From contig NC_084850.1 in assembly GCF_033115175.1 (NCBI RefSeq), forward strand, positions 101,371,439 through 101,435,438: a stretch of 64,000 bases of DNA, written 5' to 3'. The first letter of the stretch is position 1, and every line of letters begins with the position of its first letter. Shown here piece by piece: positions 11,372 through 22,739 of the stretch. This DNA comes from Lepus europaeus. Lineage: Eukaryota; Chordata; Mammalia; Lagomorpha; Leporidae. The position numbers and the translations under genes were made by a program. Below the pieces are notes generated by a model that was not told the origin of the DNA, did no database searches, and was given only the letters and a program-made list of their open reading frames with translations.

Positions 11372-11718
11372 TTTTTTTTTTTTTTATTTTTGACAGGCAG
11401 AGTGGACAGTGAGAGAGAGAAACAGAGAGAAAGGTCTTCCTTTTGCCGTTGGTTCACCCTCCAATGGCCGCCGCGGTAGCGCGCTGCGGCCGGCGCACCG
11501 CGCTGTTCCGATGGCAGGAGCCAGGGGCTTATCCTGGTCTCCCATGGGGTGCAGAGCCCAAACACTTGGGCTATCCTCCACTGCACTCCCTGGCCACAGC
11601 AGAGAGCTGGCCTGGAAGAGGGGCAACCGGGACAGGATCGGTGCCCCGACCGGGACTAGAACCCGGTGTGCCGGCGCCGCAAGGCGGAGGATTAGCCTGT
11701 TGAGCCACGGCGCCGGCC
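11372..11718 (-). mobile_element. Young CpG-rich CSINE
   Basis: Long T tail, GACAGGCAGAGTGGACAGTG, CpG-rich middle (GCCGCCGCGGTAGCGCGC) and head CCACGGCGCCGGCC. Many unmutated CpGs mark a recent insertion. Flanked by GATGAAAT. Confidence 0.92.
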
Positions 11719-11726
11719 GATGAAAT

Positions 11727-12068
11727 ATTTTTTAAAAAGATTTATTTATTTGAAAGGCAGAAGAACAGAGAAAAAGAGACAGAGGCAGAGGAAGAACAAG
11801 AGGGTTCTTCCCTCCACTGATTCATTCCCCAAATGTCCACACCAGTCAGAGCTGGGCCAAACTGAAATCAGGAACCAGGAACTCCACCCAGGTCTCCCAC
11901 ATGGATGGCAGGGGCCCAAGTACTTGAGCCATCATGCACTATCTTCTCAAGCACATTAACAGGAAGGTGGATTGGAAGCTGAGCAGCTTAGACTTGAACC
12001 AGCACTCTGATATGGGATATCAGTGTTGCAAGTGGCAGCTTAACCCGGTGCACCACAATGCCAGCCCC
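11727..12068 (-). mobile_element. CSINE sharing the GATGAAAT target
   Basis: The tail is at the left and the head CCACAATGCCAGCCCC at the right. It is bounded by GATGAAAT copies at 11719 and 12070. Confidence 0.88.
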
Positions 12069-12532
12069 TGATGAAATCTTGTGTCATCCTCTACCATCCA
12101 TCCTGGCGCTTGAATCATCCCTTTATCAGCATATCCATGCTGTATATGCTGCCTGCTCATTATTTTCTTATTAGCCATCTGGATGATCAGATCAACTGTG
12201 GTGCTATCACAGTGCTTGTGTTCAAGTAACCCTTGTTTTAATTACTAATGGCCCTGAAGAGCAAGGGTAATGATGCTGGCAATTCAGATATGCTAAAGAG
12301 AAGCTATAATATGTTTCCTTTAAGTGAAAAGGTGAAAGGTCTTGACATAAAAAGAAATGAAACATTTATATTGACATTGCTAAGATCTACAGTATGAATG
12401 GCTCTTTCATCTGTGAAATCTGAAGAAGGGAAATGAAATTTATGCTCGTTATACTGTTGTGCCTTATACGGCAAAAGTTACAGCCACTGCGCATGGCCAG
12501 TGCTTAAAGATGGAAAAGGCATTCAGTAACAA

Positions 12533-12862
12533 GAGGCCTTCTGTATCCATGGGTTCTTCATATGGGGATTCAACCAACCCTGGAACAAAAATACTTGAAA
12601 AAATTGTGCCTGTGCTGAGTATGTAAAACCATTTTTCTTTCTATTATTTCCTACCAATGCAGTATAACAATGATGTACAAAGCATTTATATTTCATTATG
12701 TGTTGCGAGTGATCTTGAGGTCCTTTATAAGACACAAGAAGATATACATAGGTTTGATGCAGCTACTAGGCCAGTTTATGTAAGGACTTGAGCGACTACA
12801 GATTTTGGTATCTGCAGAGGCCCTGGAACCAATCCCCTGACAATGCTAAAGGACAACTCTAC
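12533..12862. mobile_element. Non-autonomous Tigger-type element
   Basis: The left end CTTCTGTATCCATGGGTTC and right end ATCTGCAGAGGCCCTGGAAC, CAATCCCCTG... match the ends of a known pogo-type MITE (inverted TATCC...GGTTC-type termini). Strongly diverged. Confidence 0.5.
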
Positions 12863-13067
12863 AGGGTTTGATTTCAGGATTAGGCATCCACTGGGGATCT
12901 TGAAATATATCTTCTGTGGAGAAAGGGGAACTACTGTATACTGAATTTTGAAATTCATTCCATTGTCATTCTGATAATTGCTTTTCTTTGCATCTCACTA
13001 TGGACTTGCTGGATAGTTGGGCAGCTGCAAACTACCCAGAGGAAGAAACAGAAACAGATATAACTAG

Positions 13068-13393
13068 AAAACTGGCATTGTGGTTCAGCTACCACCCGAG
13101 ACATGGGTATCCCATATGAGTGCTGGTTTGAATCCCGGCTGCTCCATTCCCAATCCAGCTCCTTGCTTATGTGCCTAGGAAAGCAGCAGAAGGTGGTACA
13201 AGTGTTTCGGATCCTGTACCCACGTGGGAGACCCGGATGGACCTCTAGATTCCTGGCTTTGGTCTGGCCCAGTCCCAGCCATTGTGGTCATTTGGAGAAT
13301 GAGCCAGTGGGTGGAAGATTCTCTCTCTCTCCCTCTCTCTCTCTCTTGCTCCCCCCCCAAAGCTCTGCCTTTTAAATAAATAATGAAATCTTT
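13068..13393 (+). mobile_element. CSINE
   Basis: From GGCATTGTGGTTCAG to AAATAAATAATGAAATC. AGAAAACTG flanks both sides. Confidence 0.85.
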
Positions 13394-13559
13394 TTAAAAA
13401 GAAAACTGTAATGTTATTATAAAAAAGGGTAAGAAAGGGAGGAAATTGCACAAGCAAATAAGCATAAAATTGAATTTTCCTTGTTGACAGAAGGGAAAAG
13501 GATCTTCCTTCTTCACTTTTTTTTAAAGTGTATTTCCTTGAGAAAACTTGCATGTAAGC

Positions 13560-13853
13560 TTTTTTTTTTTTTTTTTTTGACAGGCAGTGTTAGACAGAAA
13601 GAGAGAGACAGAGAGAAAGGTCTTCCTTCCTGCGCTGATCCGAAGCCAGGAGCCAGGTGTTTCCTCCCGGTCTCCCATGCGGATGCAGGGCCCAAGCACC
13701 TGGGCCATCCTCCACTGCCTTCCCAGGCCCCAGCAGAGAGCTGGACTGGAAGAGGAGCAACCGGGACAGAATCTGGCGCCCCGACCGGGACTAGAACCTG
13801 GGGTGCTGGCGCCGCAGGTGGAGGATTAGCCTAGTGAGCTGAGGCGCTGGCCA
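13560..13853 (-). mobile_element. Young CSINE with short internal deletion
   Basis: T20 tail, GACAGGCAGTGTTAGACAG, then CTTCCTTCCTGCGCTGATC. The usual GGTTCACTCC...GGCC segment is missing. GCATGTAAGC flanks both sides. Confidence 0.88.
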
Positions 13854-13854
13854 G

Positions 13855-14992
13855 CATGTAAGCTTTTTCACCAGCAGAAAACCCAGGAATGTCTGTCTTT
13901 CTTAGGGGGCCTTGGAGCCATCTCTTTGAAATGTGAACATCAAAGAAGACACTGACCCTGTCTCTTTGTCTCCAGGTGAGTACTGCGTAGGTGCCTGCCT
14001 TCTAGCTGGAACCACCTGCTTGTCATGGAGATATGAGTTTTATTTTTCCTTCAGAGAGAGGCCATTAGCCCGCACAGATGTCTACTCCAATTCCCAGGTG
14101 AACTTGGAACTCGCCTGGGAGTATTTGGTCTTCACCCTTGGATGCTACTGTACAGCTAGAGACAATGAGCCACACACAGGCCTTGCTGCTTACTCCCACC
14201 ACTTTTGCTGCCATAAACTACAAGTGCGGGGGACTTAATGATGCCTGTGGGGTAAACGTCAACCAAAAAGAACAAGAACTGAGAGTGAGAGCCAAGCGCA
14301 TGGGAACCCTCTCTGTTCTGCCTCCTACACACTCTTCCAAGTGGGACTTCTTTGTATAGTCTGTCTAGAGACGTCCTGTCATGGCCCAAAGCCTGTTTCC
14401 TTGGGATCCTGGGCTAAAACAATGGGCATTCAAACAGTTGAACTGTTAAATGCTGTGCATGACCCATTGTCCTCATAAAAAACATGGAAAATTTGAGGAT
14501 TGAGGATAGAGGGAAGAAATATGTGGAAGAATCCATGGTAGAATCACTTGAGGATGATTTTGTTTTGGGGGTGGGGGTTTGAGGCAGTTCTGGTAATTTT
14601 TGCAGTGAGCCGTTCAGCTCTGCAAAATGTGTATCTTCTCTCCTTTCCATCAGTTTCTCGTATGACATCTTCCATAAATGATTCTTTTATAACTTTCCTG
14701 TGGAGTGATTTTTCTTTTGGTCAATAAAACAGATGGAATCCCATGCCAAAACAAAGGGGCAGCTGTACACAGTTAGATTACAAAGTATTCTACAAAATTA
14801 TTGATAGGTTTTTCGACATACCAGCAATGACCATTTAGAAAGCCAAAGGGGGGAAAATTACATTTACTTGGTGAAAATAATACCGAAAATATCTAAAAAA
14901 AAAAAAAAAAGGATGATTGGAGCAAATTGGTAGATATAGCCCACGTTGTACTCAGTATCCCATGAACTGGGAAGAAAAATGTTTTCAAGAAT
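13855..14992. other. Unassigned intergenic sequence
   Basis: No exon chain or clear repeat is recognised. The 13.95-14.4 kb part is moderately GC-rich and could be an old LTR, but no diagnostic word was found. A run of A at 14896-14911 may be a tail remnant. Confidence 0.4.
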
Positions 14993-15290
14993 AATTTTTT
15001 TTAAAGATTTAGTTATTTGGGACCGGTGCCATGCTCACTTGGCTAATCCTCCGCCTACGGTGCCGGCACTCCGGGTTCTAGTCCCAGTTGGGGTGCCGGG
15101 TACTAATCCTGGTTGCTCCTCTTCCAGTCCAGCTCTCTGCTGTGGCCCGGGAGGGCAGCGGAGGATGGCCCAAGTCCTTGGGCCCTGCACCCACATGGGA
15201 GACCGGGAGGAAGTACCCAGCTCCTGGCTTCGGATCGGCACAGCGCTGGCCGTAGCGGCCATTAGGGGAGTGAACCAATGGAAGGAAGAA

Positions 15291-15323
<33 letters not shown>

Positions 15324-15665
15324 ACTCTGCCTGCCAAAAAAATAAAAGTAAAATATTTAGTTATTTGAAAGGCAGTGTTACACAGAGAGGGAAAGATAAA
15401 GAGAGATTCCATCTGCTGGCTCACTCCCCAAATGGCTGCAACAGCCAGGGCAGGGCCAGGCCAAAGCCAGGAGCTTGTAACTCCATTTGGTTCTCTCATG
15501 TGAGTGCAGAGGTCCAAGCACTTGGACCATTTTCTGCTGCTTCCCCAGGCACGTTAGCAGGGAACTGGAATGGAAGTGGAGCAGCCAAGGACTGGTACCA
15601 GTCTCCATATGGGATGCTGGTGCTGCAGGCGGTAATTTTACCCACTATGCCACAGCGCCAGCTCC
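14993..15665 (-). mobile_element. Older CSINE interrupted by a younger one
   Basis: The tail fragment 14993-15019 and body 15355-15665 (head CCACAGCGCCAGCTCCC) form one copy. The younger SINE duplicated ATTTAGTTATTTG (15007-15019 and 15355-15367). Confidence 0.88.
15020..15354 (+). mobile_element. Young CSINE nested in an older copy
   Basis: GACCGGTGCCATGCTCACTT, GTTCTAGTCCCAGTTGGGGT and the tail CTGCCAAAAAAATAAAAG mark the GGCTAATCC subfamily. It has a 13-bp perfect target duplication. Confidence 0.92.
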
Positions 15666-15905
15666 CAAGAATAAATTCTTATCAGTACACAGGAAAACAA
15701 GAGTAGGTGCTTGTGGACCACCAGAGATGCTGAGACATTCCTGGAAGATAGACACTACATGGGGTCAGATTGATAGAAAAATAAGACTACAGCTCAAATC
15801 ACCACAGGCAAGAGTTATTCTTGGTAACATAACTGAAAAACTCCAAACACAGAATCCCAAAATGCAAAGAGTAGGAGTGAATCTTTAGGGCAATCATGAG
15901 GTAGG

Positions 15906-16232
15906 GGCCGGTGCTGTGGCATAGCGGGTAAAGCTGTCGCCTGTAGCGCCGGCATCCCATATAGGCGCCAGTTCGAGTCCCGGTTGCTCCACTTCCTATC
16001 CAGCTTTCTGCTATGGCCTGGGAAAGCAGTAGAAGATGGCCCAACTCCTTGGGCCCCTTCACATGCATGGGACACCTGGAGGAAGCTCCTGGCTCCTGGC
16101 TTCGGATTGGCACAGCTCCAGCCATTGTAGTCATCTGGGGAGTGAACCAGCAGATGGAAGACCTCTCTCTCTCTCTGCCTCTCCTTCTCTGTAACTCTGA
16201 ATTTAAAATAAACAAATAAATCTTTAAAAAAA
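15906..16232 (+). mobile_element. CSINE, full length
   Basis: Head GGGGCCGGTGCTGTGGCATA, B box AGTTCGAGTCCC, tail AAATAAATCTTT. AATCATGAGGTA flanks both sides. Confidence 0.92.
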
Positions 16233-16535
16233 TCATGAGGTAAGTTAACCTAAAAGTTGCTTTGCAATATCTAAATCAGATTCTCCTCCAACAGCACATA
16301 TAGGTTGGCTGGCAGCAGTACTTTGACCTCTAGGATGGAATCCCAAGAGTTGCTCATTAGAGAAAGTGAACAATCCGTCCATACCTTTTCTCTAATATAC
16401 ATGAACAGCTTGACCATGTTTTAGGCAACAAATACAATCTTGATAATGTTGCTCCCAATATAGAGAAATAAATAACATTCTCTGAATACAATATAATAAC
16501 ACTATAACACCTTTACATACTAGAAACTTAGAAAT

Positions 16536-16566
16536 ATTTTTTAAAAATTTGTGTGTGTGAGAGAGG

Positions 16567-16615
<49 letters not shown>

Positions 16616-16853
16616 TCTGTCTGCTAGTTCACTCCCCAAATGGCTGCAACAGCCAGGGCTGGAGCCAAGAGCCTGGAATTCCATCCAGGTCTCCCACATA
16701 CATGGCTGAAGCCCAAGCACTCGGGCCATCTTCCGCTGCTGTCCAAGGTGAATTAGTAGGGAGCTAGAGCAGCCAGGACTCAAAGCTGCACTCTAATATA
16801 GGATGAGGGTGACCCAAGTGGCATCTTAACCACTGCCCCAAATGCCTGCCCCT
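16536..16853 (-). mobile_element. CSINE, older variant
   Basis: GA run 16560-16612, end AAATGCCTGCCCC. TACTAGAAACTTA-like repeats flank it. Confidence 0.75.
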
Positions 16854-16872
16854 ATATACTAGGAACTTATAA

Positions 16873-16889
16873 AAAGGATTTATTTGAGA

Positions 16890-16944
<55 letters not shown>

Positions 16945-17198
16945 CTTCCTTCTGCAGGTTAACTTCTCAAATGGCTTCAATGGCTAGGGGTGGACCAGGC
17001 TGAAGTCAGGAGCCCTGAACTCCATCCAGATCTCCTATGTGGGTGGTAAGGACTTAGCCCATCTTCTGCTGTATTCTCAGGAACATTATCAGGGAACAGG
17101 ATTGGAAGCAGAGCAGCTGGGACTTGAACCAGCACTCTGATATAGGATGCTGGTGTTTCACGTGGCAGCTTAGCTCTCTGTGCTACAACACTGACCCC
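16873..17198 (-). mobile_element. CSINE, older variant with 50-bp GA run
   Basis: AAGGATTTATTTGAG tail, GA run 16893-16941, head CAACACTGACCCC. Confidence 0.75.
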
Positions 17199-17508
17199 AC
17201 TGTGAACTTTTCAGAATATCCTTAAAGACTACCTGAAGATCCTGTTTGGGTAAACTTGTCTACTTCCACACGTATCTGCCGAAATAACAAAATAATTCAT
17301 AAAATACTAGGAGCAAGGAAGGATGACATTTAGGGACCAAAAATTGTTAAGAAGTCTTTAAAACACTGAAAAATATAGCTTAGATCAGATTACAGGGGTG
17401 AAGGGAACCATAAGCCAAAACAAGATGGAAAAAGCAACTAGGAAAGTAAGAATAGATCCAAAGAAACTCCAAGTGTAGGGCCCACAGATAGGAAGAGCAA
17501 GAACTTGC

Positions 17509-17645
17509 GGCCGGCACCGCAGTACAGCAGGTTAAGCTGCCACCTGCAGCACCCGCATCCCCTAGGGGTGCCGGTTTGAATCCTGGTTCCTCCACTTCCC
17601 ATCCAGCTCCCTGTTAATGTACCTGGGAAAGCAGTGGAAGATGGT
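17509..17645 (+). mobile_element. CSINE 5' fragment
   Basis: GCGGCCGGCACCGCAGTACA through GCAGTGGAAGATGG. The 3' half and tail are absent. Confidence 0.8.
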
Positions 17646-18567
17646 GTTGCCACCCATGTGGGTACACTCCCTGGCCCCTGTCCTGGTGAGAAGCGCTGGC
17701 TGAGGTAGTTACCCCTCCCCAGTTTGTCTTTTAGAATGTTACATCCTCCTTGTGACCAACTTTGGAATGTTCACAAATGTCGTTCTCCCACTCTTCTAGG
17801 ACAGCTGCCCTTGCCAAGGTCATACTCGGCCAGTGGATGAGCTAAGAGTAGTTCATGCTTATCTACCCTCTTTTCTCTCTGCCAGGCCACCGGTGTGGCA
17901 GCTCTATGATCTGGAGTGAGGGTGTTGGTAATGTGGGATGGACAAGTAGCAGGAGTGAGAAACAAACTGTGGTCCCTGTCATCTCAGCATAACCCCATCT
18001 GCTGCTTTGATCACAGATCCTGCTCTCTCAGGAGGGTTAAGCCTGAGACAGCTTAGCCCTCACAAATCCCACATATATACCCCTGCCAGGACAAGTCCTG
18101 GATCAAGTGTTCATGAAGCCTCCCAGTCACCATCCCGCAGGGGACACTGGCTCTGCTTCTCTGAACCCTGGTTGCAGGACCTGGAGTGGTGAGTGGAGGG
18201 GGTACACACTGGCACCCTGGAGAGGAACTTTCCAAAGTGCACTGGTGCAAGCCTGAAACTGATCAATAGAACTGTGAGCCCTGAGACACACTTTCCTGTT
18301 ATTCATGAATTAGAATGAAATAAAGTAATACATCACAGAACAGAATGGAAAGTACCCAAGTGCATAGCATCTGTGAAAGGGGCTGTACTGTTTTGTGCAG
18401 GTTTATTTGTAGGTTGCCTGCAAAATGTAGCCTTTCCTGTGGATGTTGGTGAACAAAGCTCACAACTCTGCTGGTGCTGGCTCTGCTCTTCTCTCTCAGA
18501 TGACTCCACATTTCCCCGGTTTTGTACTGGGCTCATGCGATTCATTTTAGAGACGATTAAAAAATGA
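17646..18567. other. Unassigned sequence, possibly an old LTR
   Basis: No exon chain is seen. TATATACCCC (18073-18082) with a CT-rich stretch downstream recalls an LTR promoter, but no termini were found. Confidence 0.35.
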
Positions 18568-18817
18568 GGGGATGGCACTGGCCTAGTGGGTTAAGCTGCC
18601 ACCTGCAGCACTGGCATCCCATATGGGTGCCAGTTAGAGTTCCAATTACTCCACTTCCAGTCTAGCTCCCTGCTAATGCACCTGGGAAAGTAGTGGAAGA
18701 TGGCCCACGTCCTTGGGCCCCTGCACCCGCATGGGAGACCTAGAGGAAGCTCCTGGCTTCGGTCTGGCCTAGCCCAGGCTGTTGTGGCCATTTGGGAAGT
18801 GAACCAGTGGATGGAAG

Positions 18818-18866
<49 letters not shown>

Positions 18867-18910
18867 CCCTAAGTAACTCTGCCTTTCAAATAAATAAATC
18901 TTTACAAATT
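18568..18910 (+). mobile_element. CSINE
   Basis: GGGGATGGCACTGGCCTAGT head, (CT) run 18822-18860, tail AAATAAATAAATCTTT. Confidence 0.85.
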
Positions 18911-18965
18911 GTTGAAAGAAAAACAAAACTAAGACTGCAAAGTCAGGAAAAAAAAAGCCACTTTG

Positions 18966-19298
18966 GGGGCTGGCGCTATGGCACATCGGGTTAAATAAAT
19001 AGCCTCCTGCAATGTCGGCATCCCATATGAGCACAAGTTTGTGTCCTGACTGTTCCACTTTCCATCCGGTTCCCTGCTAATGTGCCTGGGAAAATAGTGG
19101 AAGATGGCCTAAGCAATTGGGCCCCTGTACCCAGATGAGAGACCTGGATGGAGTTTCAGGCTCCTGGCTTTGGCCTGGCTCAACCTTGGCAACTGTGGGC
19201 ATTTGGGGAGTGAAACAGCTGATGGAAGATTCTCTCTCTCTGTGTGTTTCTCCCTTTCTTTCACTTTACTTTTCAAATAAATAAATAAAAAAAAAACC
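18966..19298 (+). mobile_element. CSINE
   Basis: GGGGCTGGCGCTATGGCACA head, tail AAATAAATAAATAAAAAA. Same orientation as the previous copy, 56 bp away. Confidence 0.85.
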
Positions 19299-19884
19299 CA
19301 CACAGTTTGGACCCTTATCAGAAGAGCACATTCATTCACACTGGGTCCCACAGTGGGCTTGGTGGGAGAGGGCTGGTTCTAGGACAGGCCAAGCCAGAGA
19401 CTCCCTGCATCTCAGAATTTGGATCTTTCACATGAGAGGACGAGGAAGAGGAGGAGGAGAAGAAAGAGAAATAGAAGGAATAGGGGCAGAAAACTCTTGT
19501 CTACTCCACTAGCCTCAGGAGCTGTGACAACTCACGCTTGGCCCTGGCTCTGCCTTGCTTCTCTGCCTGTCCCTCTCCTGCCCACCCTGCTGGTCTTTGC
19601 CTTCTGCTGCCCTCCCTGCCTCCAGGATTCCTGCTTCTCCCTCCCTGCACCTCCTCCCTTGATGGGGACTCCTTGTCTCAGGAAAATGACCTCATGTATT
19701 CTGCCCTGAGGTTGGGAACAGAACGCAGGGCTCATTCAATCCCCCCTCCCCTCATTACACACACCTGTCCTCCAGAATGTCTTTGAAATCACAATTAGTT
19801 CCAGACCTGCCCCGCCTACACATACCAGCCAGGAGCTCTGGCCCGATGCCCATCATCTGTCTGGGGCTCTGTCTCTCTTTTTTT
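19299..19884. other. Unassigned intergenic sequence
   Basis: Contains a GAGGA-rich purine stretch at 19437-19490 and a CT-rich, GC-richer part at 19540-19680. No splice-supported exon. Confidence 0.45.
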
Positions 19885-20560
19885 AATTCAAGATTTATTT
19901 ATTTATTTATTTGAAAAAGTAACAGAGAGGCCGGCGCTGTGGCTCACTAGGCTAATCTTCTGCCTGTGGTGCCGGCACCCCCGGGGTCTAGTCCCGGTTG
20001 CTCCTCTTCCAGCCCAGCTCTCTGCTGTGGCCTGGGAAGGCAGTGGAGGATGGCCCGAGTGCTTGGGCCCTGCACCCGCATGGGAGACCAGGAAGAAGCA
20101 CCTGGCTCCTGGCTTCAGATCAGCTCAGCATGCTGGCTGTAGCAGTCATTTTGGGGGTGAACCAACGGAAGGAAGACCTTTCTCTCTGTCTCTCTCTCTC
20201 TCACTCTCTAACTCTGCCTGTCAAAAAAAAAAATAGTAACAGAGAGACAGACAGACAGACACTCACACTCACAGATAAATTTCCCATTTTTTGGTACACT
20301 CCCCATAAGACTGCAATGGCAGGAGCTGGGCCAGGCTGCAGCCAGGAGCCCAGAACTCCATCCTGGTTTCCCACATGGGTGGCAGGGACCCAAGTACTCG
20401 GGCCATCTTCTGCTACTTTCCCAGGTACATTCGCAGGGAGCTGGATCAGAAGCAGAGCAGCTGGGACTGGAACTGGTCTGATATGGAAACCATTTAAGGA
20501 ATGACTCAGCCACCTGTGACACTGGCTTAACCTGTTGCCCCACAATGCTGGCTCACATCT
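19885..20560 (-). mobile_element. Older CSINE interrupted by a younger one
   Basis: Tail part 19885-19929 and body 20235-20560 (head CCACAATGCTGGCTC). The junctions duplicate AGTAACAGAGAG (19918-19929, 20235-20246). Confidence 0.88.
19930..20234 (+). mobile_element. Young CSINE nested in an older copy
   Basis: GCCGGCGCTGTGGCTCACTA head, GGGTCTAGTCCCGGTTGC, tail CCTGTCAAAAAAAAAAA. It has a 12-bp perfect target duplication. Confidence 0.92.
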
Positions 20561-20582
20561 CTTTCATTTTCAAAAATGATCT

Positions 20583-20850
20583 AGGGGGTGAGTGTTTGGC
20601 CTAGGTGTTGAAATGCTGGTTGAGACACCCACGTGCCATATTAGAGTACCTGGGTTTCATGCCTGGTTCTGGTTCCCAATTCCAGCATTCCTGCTCATAG
20701 ACCCTGGGAGGCACTAGTGATGGCTCAAATTGAGTTCCTACTACCTATCTGGGAGACCTGGATTGAGTTCCTGGCTTTGGCCTGGCCCAGCCCCAGCCAT
20801 TGTAGGCATCTGGGGAGTGAACCAGAGGCTGGGAGAGGAAGAGAGAGAGA
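20583..20850 (+). mobile_element. Old CSINE, left arm of an inverted pair
   Basis: GGGGTGAGTGTTTGGCCTAG to GAACCAGAGGCTGGGAGAGG. It meets the next copy in a purine stretch without an A tail. Confidence 0.7.
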
Positions 20851-21507
20851 AAACATGCTTTCAACTGTTGGTTCACTTCTCAAATGTGCACATTGGTGGG
20901 GGGGGGGGGCGGGGAGGGAGGTGCTGAAGCCAGGAGCTGAGAACTCAATCAGGTTTTTTGTTGTGGATGATAAGAACCCAATCACCTGAGCAATCAGTGC
21001 TGTGTGCTATGGTCTGTGTTAGCAGAAAGCTGGAATCAGGAGCTGGAGAATCCAGGGACTCTGATGATGGATGTGGGTATCTTAACTGGTATCATTTTTT
21101 GAAGATTTATTTCATTTATTGAAAGGCAGAGATGGGGAGACAGCGAGAAAGGGAGGGAGGGAGGGAGAGAGAGAGAGAGAGAGAGAGAAAAATACCTTGT
21201 ATCTTTCAGATTTAGAATCTTTTAGATTCTTCTCCAAATGGCTGTCATGTCCAGGGCTGGGCCAGGCTGAAGCTGGGAGCCTGGAACTCTATCCAGGTCT
21301 CCCACGTGGGTGCAGGGACCTAAGTGCTTGGGCCATCTTCTGCTGCTTTCCCAGGTGCATTAGTAGGGAGCTGGGTCAGAAGCAGAGCAACTGAGACTTG
21401 AACTGGTGCTCTGCTATGGGCTCATCACAAAGGGCAGCTTAATTTGCTGTGCCACAATACCAGTCCCTTTAACTGGCATCTTCACCACTAGGCTAAATGC
21501 CTGCCCC
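20851..21507 (-). mobile_element. Old CSINE, right arm of an inverted pair, split by another SINE
   Basis: Parts 20851-21090 and 21467-21507 (end AAATGCCTGCCCC) join. The interruption duplicates TTAACTGG(T/C)ATC. A G run lies at 20898-20908. Confidence 0.7.
21096..21466 (-). mobile_element. CSINE inserted in the inverted pair
   Basis: GAAGATTTATTTCATTTATT tail, (GGGA)n/(GA)n run, head CCACAATACCAGTCCC. Confidence 0.82.
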
Positions 21508-21888
21508 ATGGACTCTGTCTCTTATCTATAATGTGTCTACGGCCATACCACCCTGAACGCACCTGATCTTGTCTTATCTATAATGTGACCGTAATAATGA
21601 CAGTGCCCATCTTCCAAGGCTGGGTGGGAACCTGGAGGCTAAGGTGATGGGCTGCGGGTGATCTGGGGCTCGTGTTTCACATTGTTGGTGGCCTTTATGT
21701 CTCCCAACACACACAAGTTTATTTCAAATCAGACTCCCCTCGCTTCCCCAGAGCTGACTGTTCCCTCTGCACTCTGCAATGGTATATCTGGGAGAGGACT
21801 CTCCCATTCTCAAGTCTTCATCCGCACCCCAGCAACCGAGCCCTTGGTTGTAAGACACTTGATGGGCAGTGTCATGCCTCTGTCCAGT
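21508..21888. other. Unassigned intergenic sequence
   Basis: No exon or diagnostic repeat seen. Confidence 0.45.
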
Positions 21889-22170
21889 GTTTTTTTTTTT
21901 CCCTAAAGACTTATTTGAAAGGTAGAATTACAGAGAGGCAGAGAAAGAGAGAGGTTTTTCCATCCACTGGCTCACTCCCCAGACGGCTGCATGGCCAGAG
22001 CTGGGCCAATCTGAAGCCAGGAGTCAGGCGCTTCTTCTGGGCCTCTCACGTAGGTGCCAAAGGCTCAACATCTTCCACTGCCTTACCAAGCCACAGCAGA
22101 GAGCTGGATCAAAAGTGGAGCAGCTGGGACTCAAACTGGCGCCCCTATGGGATGCTGGCACTGCAGGCTG
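21889..22170 (-). mobile_element. CSINE, 5'-truncated
   Basis: T tail, TGAAAGGTAGAATTACAGAG, and GGGATGCTGGCACTGCAGGC. The head is missing. Confidence 0.82.
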
Positions 22171-22302
22171 GGGGCCACAGCCGGCAGCCCCTCAGTGGGT
22201 TTTTCCACTGTTGCTCACTTGCACCAAGTGGGCTCTTTTGTCACTGTCTACCCAGTTGACCACAGTGGGCAGCTCCTCTCTGATTCTTCCACATTACCCT
22301 AG

Positions 22303-22430
22303 TTCACAGGTGGGGAACCTTTTATCTGCCAAGGGCCATTTGGATCTTTGTATCATTTGTGGGCCATAGAAAATTATCAACTTAAAAATTAGCCTGCTAA
22401 AGATATACTGAATTTCCAGTTGGCGGGGAC
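22303..22430 (+). mobile_element. hAT-type MITE fragment
   Basis: ACAGGTGGGGAACCTTTTAT, AAGGGCCATTTGGATCTTTG and AAAATTAGCCTGCTA match one half of a hAT MITE. The other half is at 45.9 kb in inverse orientation. Confidence 0.6.
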
Positions 22431-22739
22431 AGACAAGATGATTTTGCAGGCCTTACACAGCACACAAGCCAGACATTCCCTACCCCTGCCCCAGTTAGCA
22501 GTTTCATCTCGGCCCCCCTCACACACTCCCAGATGGAAATGGACCATCTCAGTTGCTGAACTTGAAGATCTTTCACAGAGCACCTACGACTGCACTTGGC
22601 ACAGGCTCTGTACTCACTAGGTGTCTATTAAGTGAATGACTCCTTTGATGCCACAATTCCACTTCTAAAAATCTGTCCTAAAGAAGCACTCCAATGAGTG
22701 CACAGAGCTGTGTGCCTGGGAATGACAGGAGCAAACAAC

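Larger units (their letters stand above)
11282..12480 (+). mobile_element. Tigger-like DNA transposon remnant, split by two SINEs
   Basis: Flanks join into one sequence: AAATGGAAAATTCTAGAAAT, TGATGAAATCTTGTGTCATC, then GTGTTCAAGTAACCCTTG and a decayed pogo-type transposase start (GGCAATTCAGATATGCTAAA, AAGTGAAAAGGTGAAAGG). A second copy of the same 5' region is at 59.94 kb. The subfamily name is not certain. Confidence 0.65.

Noticed and set aside
15906..16232. tRNA-like sequence (A and B box words)
   Set aside because: It is the head of the tRNA-derived SINE and does not fold as a tRNA gene; the same applies to the other copies.
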